In this document: positions 35,161 to 46,552 of the stretch, one piece after another | How positions within the stretch are numbered: position 1 is the first letter of the stretch | How the letters are laid out: each line of letters opens with the position of its first letter | Source of the DNA: Cymbidium sinense | Taxonomy: Eukaryota > Streptophyta > Magnoliopsida > Asparagales > Orchidaceae | Assembly: GCA_021442155.1 (NCBI GenBank) | Contig: CM038215.1 | Coordinates: forward strand, 214,762,982-214,826,981 | DNA: 64,000 bases | Reading direction: 5' to 3' | Program-made: the position numbers and the translations under genes | The notes under the pieces: generated by a model | The model's input: the letters and a program-made list of their open reading frames with translations, nothing else | What the model was told of the DNA's origin: nothing | Database searches by the model: none

Positions 35161-37759
35161 AACCAAGTCCAAATCCAACCAAATTTGGCATGACTCATCC
35201 TTGGGTCACCATGGGTCATCCCAAATGGACCCAACCCATGGTGAACCTGATTTGGGTCAAAACCCATAAACCAACCCACCCAAATGGGATAAAAATCTCG
35301 TCTGGATGGTCTCACCTACTCCCTAAGCCATGGCAGCCACCTTTGGCCATTCTTGGACACTAGCACCACTGACCTAACTTGACCCAAGGTTGTTGGGTTT
35401 AGCCTTGGGTCATGAGACGGTGAACTCACCTAAAGCACCCCATTGGATCACTTGGAGGAGGAGGTATACCCCATGCTAGCCCATGCCACTACTTCAACAT
35501 CTCAAGCTCCTCCACCTCGGTAGTCCACTACCATCTCTGACCACCTACCATGGCTAGATGACTACAAAAGATTGAGCTAATCTCAGCCCTTAGTTCACTT
35601 AGGGAAGAGAGTATACTCCTCCCCATCCATTGAAACTTCAAACAGAGCTTCTTTAGGGCATTTTGAGCAGTCCCAATGCTTCTCTTGATTCCCTAGTGCA
35701 CCCCATCATTAATGAGACTAACTCCCATTCGAAACTGAGGGCCCCATCTATCCAACCTCACCTAAATTCCACCAAACTCAAATTAACTCTTCCCACACCT
35801 TCCCCAAGCTCTGACGAGTTGAAATGAATTGATTCCCAATCGATTTGATCACTGGAAGGCATTCCAAGACCAACTTCGGTGAGCTTAGTAGTGACCTTTG
35901 GTCCACAGAGATGTCGGCAGGGAGGCAGCTTGATATCTTCTCAGCATGGCTTCATCTCTTCAATATGGAGCTACCTCATTCGACGGACCACCAGTCTCTA
36001 GCTCTAGCAAGGTAAAACTTTGGCAAACAATAGAAAATCCCTTAGGTGTTGGTCTTTTGTGAAGAAAAGTATGATTGAATGTGATTTCCACAATATGATC
36101 CTCTTAGATCTCTTCCTTGCACATTTTGGAGTCGATCCTGATGTCCTACAAGCATTGATGAGCTTAGATCAAGTGGTGGAAGGTGGACGGTATCCGTCTT
36201 CCGGCACTTGGGAAATGACGGATCATCGGCCGTCCATTTCACGTGATTAGAACAGTCAGCAGGGATGAAACCTCATCTACCGCCGCTGACTCAGCCACCA
36301 TGGGGGACATTTTAAATAGCATATCTAGTGGCACCACATGGAAAGTGTGACCACGTCAGCTTTCGCGTGGTACCAACGGGTTAGGAGATTAATTAGGTGA
36401 TTAAAATGTCATTAAAAAATTCATAACTAATTATAAAAAATTCAAAAATATGAGTAAACCCATTTTAGAAAGGGTAAACATAAAAAACATTTAATAAAAA
36501 TAAAACCCCTGATGTTTGAACAATGAATACTTCTTAATTAGGGTTTGAAGTTTATCCTAATTATCTTAATTAAGGCTCAATTACTTAGCCAATTGATTTA
36601 AATTTGATAGCTTTATTCAATTGGATGTCCTCTGCATCCCATAATTTTCTTAGGATTTATTGGCCATGAAATTTGAAGAATTTGAAATTTCAATTATAAT
36701 CACCCTCCTTAATCAATTTAATAATAATTAAAATTATTAAATAACAAAAATTAAATTGCTAATAATGGCTAATCACTTTTGAGAGTGGAATGATAAAGGA
36801 AAATAATTAGGTCTTCTTTCCTAATTATTCTCCTAAAAGCATTTCATTAGGAAGGTTAATTAATGGGTATGTTAATTAAAGGTTAATTCATTAAATTAAT
36901 GGGATAAAAATAAATCAAATTAAAATGATAATTATTTTAGATAATTAAAAATGAATTAATGGGTTCCCCTTTATGTGTTTAGTAACATAAAGAACCTTAA
37001 GGAACATATGGTTAAACCATGGGTGTGGGAAAACCATATAAGTACTTAATTAGATTCTTACTTAGTCTAATTGACTCTTAAACATGAGCATCATTGCATT
37101 AGGTCTTCTTAGGAGCATTGCAAATTTTAATTTCCCTTCGGAATATCATTGGAGGCTCATGATTAAATAGTTAATTAAATTAAGAAATCATAGGAAATCG
37201 AAATTAGATTCATTGCCTAATATTTTGAACTTAATCAATCCATAAAATATACTTAATTACTTTTTGTTAAACACCTTAAGTTACTAATGTGGGAAGGGGT
37301 AAAACAACAAATGTCTTTCTCCTCTTTAAGTTTTAATAATTCAAATCCAAAATTTAACCGTAATAATAACTTTGGTTAGTCTTAAGGAATTTTATTTGAC
37401 TTGATTGTCCTTAGGAATCAATGTGATTGAGTGTATCATGTGGCAAAGTTTAATTATTCCTTTTCAATCATTATAAATTTGTATGCCATTTGATACCATG
37501 CATTCATTTTTTCAAATAAAAGAATGAAATTAATATATCTATGTATAAGTTGTATGTGTTGATCAATCTTATTATATGACATGGCTATTATCACTACAAA
37601 ATCTTAAATTATTTTTAAAATTATAAATTAATGATGAAGAGTTAAATTGATGATAGCTATGAATATTTTATGTGATTTACATTTGCTTATAGATTAAACT
37701 TGTTAAAGGATTGTTCTATTTTTATAATTCATGTTTATGTTTACATGTGTTGAATGTTA

Positions 37760-38100
37760 GTAAGTATATAGTCTAGACATTCCAAGAATACGAGATTTTA
37801 AGTAGCCCCAAGGAGGTCTTAGATTATCTCACTTTTATGGTTTAACAATGGCACATACTTACTTAACTTCATATATATGTATACATGCATTAGAATTTGG
37901 ATAGAGCTTTACTTTACATGAGTAAATAAATTTGCTAATATATAATCTTTTGCATGATTTTCATTCCATGGCTGTGCATACATTCATATGTATTTAAGAT
38001 AGCAAGTATATAGTCTAGATTTCCCGAGAATATGAAGCTTTAAGTATCCCCAAGGAGGTCTTAGATTACCTCAGTTCCCTGGTTTAACACTGGCATGTAC
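37760..38100 (+). repeat. Duplicated ~240-bp box in LTR E
   Basis: Copies start at ~37763 and ~38004 with AAGTATATAGTCTAGA, then AGTAGCCCCAAGGAGGTCTT or a one-base variant, then TGGTTTAACA.TGGCA. Counterpart of the box in D. Confidence 0.85.
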
Positions 38101-39161
38101 TTGTTTAAATATTTAATACATGTGTATGTATACTTAGCTAAGGAATAAAATTCTGGTTTTCTACCAAACATATATGCATTAGCAATCATTCAAGTTTGCC
38201 AAAAATACATTGTATGTATAAGTATATTAAGCTCAATATCATATGCATGCTATTGGTGATGAAAAGGAATGATGTAATATTATCCATGTGATAGAAATTC
38301 AATTTTATTAATCTTAAGATGCCTTTCATGTTTGAATAGGATTCTTTAAGATTAACCCAAATTTAAGATTAATAAAATCCTTAATAAATCATTTACTAAA
38401 AGAAACAAATTATAACAACATGCTTTAGAAAATAACTTAGGATATGGATGAATGGGGTTGAACCCCTTTCCTCTCTTTACAACAATTAGATGATAAGTAA
38501 ATATCAAGTGAAACAAAAGTAAATATAAATTAAAATTCACCAATCCTCTTAATAAATTGAAATGAAACCACCCTTCATGTCTAACATAAATAATTCCAAA
38601 CTTTGATGATTATAATCCTAAAGCTTAGCTAAGACACACCACACTAAGCCTAAGCGCACGCATTAAAATACTAAGTCAGGTCTTCTAGCTCTAAGTTAGG
38701 GTGATGTATGTTGTGATATTGTATTTTGTTTTATGGACTGGATGTTAGGATTATTCATTTTTTAGACTAGTTGTTAGGCCTCTATTAACCTAATGTTATT
38801 TTTTGTAGGGGATTATGCTAAAAGGGCTGTCGAAATGATAAATAAATATAAATACTTTTCCTTGTTGGTTGTTTATTCCCTTTGCATAATCCTTATTAGG
38901 ATAGGTGGACTTGGTCACTCATGTGTAGAGTGCTAAGTCCAAATTTATAGAATATAATTGATTGGTTTGAATGCTTGTTTAGCTAACATCTATTTTGTTG
39001 GTGTAGTTAGATTTCATTTTCCTTAAATATGTAATTTTGCAAATAGGATTAGGCTTAGTGCTATGGGGTTTAGGATGAGCAGTGGCTGGAAGGCAAAGTC
39101 TTGGGAGGCCTTGTGAAGCCTTGGAGCAAAACCAAATAAAAAGGAGAAAAGAAAGATGAAG

Positions 39162-39169
39162 TATAAATA
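39162..39169 (+). promoter_or_regulatory. Candidate TATA box of the giant LTR
   Basis: TATAAATA followed by CCCCCATAACATTC. The CCCCATAACATTCAT context is conserved in copy G (minus strand, ~48085-48105), although the TATA itself is mutated there. If real, U3 would be about 5.4 kb and R plus U5 about 1.5 kb. Confidence 0.4.
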
Positions 39170-40682
39170 CCCCCATAACATTCATTCAATAGTAATTGTA
39201 ATATTCTTTGGTAATCCGGGTTGTAGATAGGTTTCAAACTTTTTTTATTGTTTGGGATGTATGACGGTACCCGACCGCATTGACCTCTTATTATTTATGA
39301 AAATCCATAAAATGTTTGATTACCATGTTTAGTTTGTGCAATAAAAATGGTATGTTTTTCTTTGAATGTGTGGCCTGGATGCAGTAGGCTATTTAAGATA
39401 AGATTACTTTTTCTATTCCCACTAATAACTGATAACTAAATTTTAAAATAACTCATTACCTCACTTTAAATCTTAGGTTATACTCAAGATAATTAAAAGA
39501 TTTAGCAATCCCTTAGCGGAATGTTGAATGTCCTAACATCATGCGTATCATCTAATTTCGCTCTTGAATAGGGAGGGTCTCCACTCTTGTATGATAGGGG
39601 AATGGTTGACCTATGAGGGCATCCCTTGTAGTGGAGAACACCTCCTCCCACTGATTTAGCCAATAATCTAATTTTAGCATGCATTTTGGCATAATTGTCC
39701 TAATGTGTTAAAAATGGTATAAAACTTTGTTAAATTTTGCATTAAGCTTAAGTCATGCCTTTATGCTAGTCATGATCTAGTCTATTAGGGAGTGAGTTTA
39801 GGACTCTAGTCTCTTTCCTAATTAAATAACAACATAACTATTTTGCACTTACATGAGACCAACTTAAATGGTTTTGAAGCATAAGTGGTGTTAGTTGGCA
39901 GCCACTCCATGTAGTTCTAAGTCTAGAAGAGTTAGGATGGGTTTATCTTCTCTTGTGGTCGTCAACCACTATATCCCATTTTTTTATTAGACTTAGGTCT
40001 TACTTTTAGCTTGTGCTAAAATATCCTAGATTTAGGATCTAAGGTTGCTTGTTTCCTTCAGGCTATGAGTATAAGTTCTCACTTTTTATACATTTTCACA
40101 ATCTTGTGTTGATGGATTATAAGCCCTAGCCTTCTAATAAAATTTTAACTCAAATTAAAATAAACTATCTCTTTCAAATATATAAAGCCTCATTATAAAG
40201 TAGACTAGAGAACTTACTATTCTTTCTAGTATCATGAGTGCTCTCTACTTATCATTTGTTGGAATCTAAAATAAGTCTTTCAAAATTGAACCTTCACACT
40301 TGATTTCCAAAAATAAAAACCTTTGATATTATAACCTTGAAATCTTTGGAGATATGTATTGACTACTTTAATCAAGAGTTTTCTTAAAAAATTCTCATTT
40401 CTTAGGACGTAATTAACTATGAAAGCTTGCTTCCATAGGGAATTAAAGAACCAATAAAATAAACCCTACTTTACTCTTTCACGTAAAGTAGGAGAAAGAT
40501 CTCTAGTATATGCGAAGACCTATCTACCTTAGAAGTCCTTATTAGGTAATTAGGTCCATTGTAGGGTGATGTTTTTATCTTTCAAGATGGTACATCATAC
40601 CTTAGTGTCATACCCGATCACTTCAATATGTACCCCTTATGATCTGTGTGGTGTCCTCCCGACTCCAAATTAAAACACCACA

Positions 40683-41460
40683 AAGACTAGAGAGGGAGTC
40701 AAAGAGAAACTTGAATTATGGAGGCCAACCTTAGAGTCTAAAGGTTTTCATTTAAGTAAATCTAAAACTGAATATATATGGTGTGTAATTTTAGTTTTAG
40801 AAGTTTTAGTTATTGTGTTGTTACATTGGGTGAACAAGTCATTAAAAAGAGTGAGCAATTTAGATATCTAAGCTCTATTGTTCAAAATGAAGGTGAAATA
40901 GATGGAGATGTTATTAGTAGAATTCAAGTTGGCTAGTTGAAGTGGAGGAATTCATTTGTCCTATTGTGCAATAGAAAAGTATCGCTTAGACTTAAGGGAA
41001 AATTTTGTAAGATGATGGTAAGACCTGCAATGATTTATGGTGTAGAATGTTGGCCAATAAAAGAGAAGCATAAGACTAAGTTAAGTGTTGCAGAGATGTG
41101 GATGCTCAGGTGGATGAGTGGCTTTACTCTTAGAGATAAAATAAAAAAATGAGTATGGTTGGAAAAAAAGTTGGAGTAGCTCTAATGGTAGATACGATTA
41201 GAGAGAGTCACCTTAGGTGGTTTTTCCACTTAAAGTGTTAGCCAACTGATGACCCAACAAGGAAAGTAGATGCATTAGAGTTGCCTTATGTTAAGAAAGG
41301 TAGAGGTAGACCTAAAAAGTCTTGGTTAAGATGTATAAAAAATGACCTCAGTATACTTGAATTCAATGAGAATTTCACACATAATCGGACACAATGGAGA
41401 AGAAGGATTCATGTAGCTGACCCCATATAGTGAGATAAAGGCTTATTATTGTTGTTGTTG
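40683..41460 (+). pseudogene. RTE-like LINE, RT C-terminal part and 3' tail
   Basis: Resumes after LTR E with [12 protein letters not shown], then [15 protein letters not shown] (~40735-40780), F-R-Y-L (~40860), and V-R-P-A-M-I-Y-G-V-E-C-W-P (~41020-41055), A-E-M-W-M-L-R-W-M (~41090-41120). These are the standard C-terminal motifs of plant LINE ORF2. Stops are frequent after 41150. The end is GACCCCATATAG..GATAAAGGCTTATTATTG followed by a short (TTG)n tail (41449-41460). Such tails are typical of plant RTE-clade LINEs, which lack ORF1. Confidence 0.85.
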
Positions 41461-42207
41461 TAATAATTAATTGTAATCTAGGTTGTATAAGGGTAGTGCT
41501 TGGCTACCCAACTCTTTCTCTTTTTCGGGGTGTATGGTGGTACCTGATCACATCTGCCTATCTTTTATGAAATTTGAATGTTTGATTATTGTGTTTAGAT
41601 TACACAATAGGAATGTCATGCTCTTCATAGGTTTCTTAAAGTGTGATGATTTGATGTGTCCTGGATGTGGTAGGCTCTTTAAGATAAATATAAATTTTCT
41701 ACACTCACTAAATAACTCATAAGTAAGTCATAATGCAATTCATAACATCATATTAAAGCCTAGGCTTTTAATCAAGATAATAAAGGATTTATCAACCTCT
41801 TAACTGAATGATTATATGCTATACCAATAGACATATCATATTATCTCACTCTTGAATAGAGAGGATCTCCACTCTTGCACGATAGAGGATATGCTTGACA
41901 TTTTAGAGTGGTCCCTTGTAGTGGAGAATACATCTTCCAGCTGATTTATCCCATAACTTAATTTCATCATGCATGTAGGCATAGCTGTCCTAAGCCTTGA
42001 TCCAAAATAAATGTGTCAAAATGAGTTCAAAAACTTGTAAATTTTGTAACATTAGTCTAAGCCATGTTTGCATGCCAAACAATATCTAGTCTCTTAGGGA
42101 ATGATTTTAGGGTTCTAGTTTCCTTTCTAATTAAATAATAGCCTAACTATCTTGCATCTATATAAGACCAACCTACATGGTTTTAAAGTGTAGGAAATGT
42201 CAGGCTG
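41461..42207 (+). mobile_element. Giant LTR, copy D, second part
   Basis: Resumes the outer LTR: ATTGTAATCTAGGTTGTATAAGG, then GGGGTGTATGGTGGTACCTGATCACAT (in E: GGGATGTATGACGGTACCCGACCGCAT at ~39255), then TAAAGGATTTATCAACCTC and TAAGACCAACCTACATGGTTTTAAAG. It is collinear with 39200-39890 of E. The last ~790 bases of the LTR are missing; an AT microsatellite block replaces them. Confidence 0.85.
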
Positions 42208-43035
<828 letters not shown>

Positions 43036-43559
43036 AAAAAATTCTCAAAAATTATATTAGTGAAAAATATCCTAATATTTGTTGATGAAAAATCTAACAA
43101 TAAGACAACCTCAATTGTTTTTATGGAAACTATAAGGCTAGTATTTTTTTTTTAATATAAAAAATTACTTGGTAGAATTTTTTAGAATATTTTTTGTGAA
43201 AAAATTGGAGCAAATTTACCTTTATTTATGGGTTTACCTTCAAGGTTAATTTTGAATTTTTTTTAAAGTCTTATAGCATATTTGGCCTAGCCTTGGAGGG
43301 GTTGATCCAAAGTTACCAATTACAATGGTTGTAGGTCAAGAATGTTTGAAACATCCTTACATTATTAGAGAAATTGTATGTGAGGTGTAAGAGAAAAAAA
43401 GGCAGTTGACCTAGGGTGAAGAACAAGGCCAACCGAAAACTAAGCCTAAAGCTTTTACCTATAAGGATAAAACATGATAAGAACATAAATATATTTAAAG
43501 GTTTTGAAAAGTATTATGAGATATGATCTAAAGTTTTCTATAAAAAATACAAAAATTAA
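43036..43559. other. Unassigned AT-rich stretch
   Basis: No gene seen, and no continuation of LTR D is detectable. Confidence 0.4.
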
Positions 43560-43833
43560 GGGGTTATTTGGGATCAATTTTGTTATTTATTTTTTTTGTT
43601 TTTATTTTTATCTTATTTTTGAAAACGTTTTTGTTTAGAGTTTTTTTATGTGGTTTTATTTTTTATTTTAGAAATAATAATGTTATTTTAAAAGAAAACA
43701 TCTTTTAGATGTTTTGAGCATTTTTAAAAATAACAAGTACAATCAAAAAAGTTTTATTTTAAGCAAAATAAAACAAAATAAAATAAAAACACAAAATAAA
43801 AAATAAAAAATAAAAGTGATCCTAAACATCCCC
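43560..43833. mobile_element. Tourist-like MITE (PIF/Harbinger type), 274 bp
   Basis: Flanked by TAA on both sides (43557-43559 and 43834-43836). Termini are inverted and imperfect: GGGGTTATTTGGGATCAATTTTG on the left against GGGGATGTTTAGGATCACTTTTA read inward from the right. Its interior is T-rich then A-rich, so it can fold on itself. A TAA duplication plus GGGG-type ends fits Tourist-like MITEs. Confidence 0.75.
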
Positions 43834-44129
43834 TAAGCATACAAAAAAAGATAGATCAAAAATAGGTCAAGGTCCCTAATTTAGGCATAATTTGACTAGT
43901 ATTTAAATATTAGATTTGAAGAATATTATAATAGTATCTTTGAGACATGGAAAAAGTAAGAATATTAATTGGGTGTGAAGATTAGTTGTACTTTTGGTGA
44001 TGATCCATAGGTTTAAAGAGTCTAGTAGACTATAAGAAAGAAACTAGGGCAATGGGTTCCCTAATCTAACATTAAGTATCCCTAATAATGTTATTTTTAA
44101 AAATCCCTTTGTTTGGCTAAGGCAATAAT

Positions 44130-46552
44130 CTTAGTATGTGCTAAGTTCACCCATGTTGACAAACCATGGTGAAGATCCCTTCATCATGGTCGGCCCTTGG
44201 TTCACTAGTTATAGGAAGTTCACCTTAAACTAGGTCACCAAACTCCCTCAGCCACTCAAGGATGTCCACCTCTTTTAAGTTAAGCTATATTGAGCTTTGA
44301 CCACTGCTTGGCCAACTGCCCAAAGCTATACCCACCAAAAATGGTGGTTCAAATGAGGGAGGAAAGTATGTTCCACCTTAGGCCTCAAACTTCACACAAA
44401 TGGCACAAGGAAAATAATGGTCGTCTCTTACTGAAAAGGAAGATGAATCATAACTCATCCATCCCTCAATGATTATAATGGACAGTTGTGATTAATCTTA
44501 TTATAATTTTTTATTTTGAATCTTATTAAAACACAAGATTAATTAGAGCCATTCAATATTTAATCAAATAGTTTGGGATGGAATTGTGTTCACCACCGTT
44601 GAGTCAGCAACCATGAGGGACTATTTAGATAACCAATCTCATGGATCCATGCATAAAGCATAGCTGACTGACCCGATGACTATACAAATCATTTAATTAG
44701 GTTTTAAATAAGATTAATTTGCCAAAATATTAAAAATTAATAGCTAATTATAATAAAATTCAAATAATTGCAAATGAAGACTTGTTAGAATGCTTAAACT
44801 AAGCAGAATAAAAAAAAATATAAATGCCCTAATTTTTGTTAAGTTTGTTGATATTAGCTAGGGTTTGAATCTTTTGATTAATGTTATAATTAAACTCTAA
44901 TTACTTGGCCAAATGGCATAAAAATTTTGGTGAATGTCTCATGGAATGACCTCTTCCTCCATAATTATTTCAAGTTAATTAGACAAATATATCATAAAAT
45001 ACATACTTTCAAACCCTAATTGTCTATTTTGGAGATTTATTAAATTAAAAAATGATAAAAAAATATAAAAATTATTTTAGATGCTTAAACATGTTAGAAG
45101 ATCTAATGATGATAAGAAAAAATGATTAAGACCTCTAATTCTAATTAATTCTCAAAATCTTCATTAAGGGAGCTTTTATTAATTAAATAATTTATTAATT
45201 AGCCTAGAAATAAAAAAATACAAACAACTGGACAAATCACTAAAATTACTATCAGCCCCTCTTTGTACTCAACTAAAAGAGAGATTTCCAATGGAATCAA
45301 ACCCCCCTTTTGGTTTGGGGTTTTTTGAGTGTAATTAATGATTTTGGATTTTATCTATTTATTTAATTAAACATAAAATATAAGCCCTTTTGCATTAGAA
45401 TTTTAGGATATGTTTTTCTTATGTTTATGAATGCTTCATAATTTATTTAATAAAATTTTAGGCCTATATTTGATGCCTAATTAAATTTTTTAGGGCTTCT
45501 TAGATTTAATTGGCTTAAATAATTATTAAACCCTTAATTATATCAAAAAAATCACTTAGTCCACATTTAAATCTCATAATGCATAGAGAGGGACATAAGA
45601 CAAATTTAGAATGCTTCTTCTGTACTATGCCTAGTTAAATTTAATATGAACATGCTAATTAAAAAGGGAGAGCTTAATTAGGTTCAAATGATGCTATACT
45701 CATGTGATTAGCTTTGAGAATTAATGGCTTAAGTAGATTATCTTATGATACATATTTATCTTTCTCCATCAACATGCAAGTGTGTGCTTGATTCCAACTC
45801 ATTTACATCCATGTTTAAAATGATAATTATTAAGGTTAGGTTATATTAATTATACCCATTAATGATATTATAAGTAAATTTCAAAAGTATTTTTATTTTT
45901 ATATAAATTAAATCTTATCTATGAGTTTTAAATTAATAGAATTAGTCAAAATATATTAGTCATATACATCATCATTACATTTTAAAGATATATAGTTTGG
46001 ATACCTAAAGGTATAGGTTTATTAGTTATATAAATTAAATTAAATGTTCTTTAGTGCTAATAAAAAATGTATATCTAATACTTGAAAAAAATATAAACAT
46101 TTAGATAGGTTGAAGATGATGAAGAAGATTAAACAATGTCATAAAAGGGAACCATGGCTTATGTCCATTAATCTTAAGATATCTTTCATGTGATTATAAT
46201 TTCATTTAAATCTAGGTCAGATTTAAGACTTAATTGAAATATAATGCTTCATTACAAATACTAAAAGTCATGAAAACTGTCTTTATAATCAACCTATGGA
46301 TATGGTGTAAGGAAAAATAGGCCTTACCATAAGTAGGGCCCATTGCTCATCATACTCTTCAAAAGATTAAATTCAATATAAACTTAAATTAAATTAAAAT
46401 TTAAGAATCTACCACTAAATCATTAATCATTTGAATTAGAATCACCTAGTTGTAATAAAATGAACTTTAATTTTGAATTACAATTTAATTGTTAAAGCCT
46501 AACTTTGTCTCACTGCTTTAACCCTTGCACACACATTAGATTGATATGCCAC
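44130..46552 (+). mobile_element. Giant LTR fragment, copy F
   Basis: Plus-strand piece equivalent to about 28560-31890 of copy D. It includes TTGGTTCACTAGTTA and the CTCCCTCAGCCACTCAAG segment (~44200), GTTGAGTCAGCAACCATG (~44600), the AGTGTAATTAATGATTTTGGA block shared with copy B, and CCTTGCACACACATTAGA (~46525). Both ends are missing. Its right edge directly abuts the 3' end of copy G in opposite orientation. Confidence 0.75.

Larger units (their letters stand above)
33729..40682 (+). mobile_element. Giant solo LTR, copy E (6,954 bp, complete)
   Basis: Starts TGTTGACCTCGC at 33729 and ends AAAACACCACA at 40682. The flanking 5 bases AAGAC are identical on both sides (33724-33728 and 40683-40687), and removing LTR plus one AAGAC joins the LINE reading frame exactly (V-D-K-T then R-E-G-V). 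There is no internal gag-pol and no terminal direct repeat, so it is a single LTR and not a whole element. Block order: terminal block, 155-bp array, CACGTG-like block (~36340), AT-rich block, duplicated box (~37760-38100), TATA region (39162), and ~1.5 kb to the 3' end. It is the youngest layer of this nest. Confidence 0.9.

Noticed and set aside
35109..35363. Open frames on both strands rich in MTHMGQ/FGMTHPW-like peptides, repeated at 2804-3046 and 3276-3476
   Set aside because: They recur because the LTR block recurs; the same stretch is open on both strands and has stops in the other copies. No protein family is recognised.
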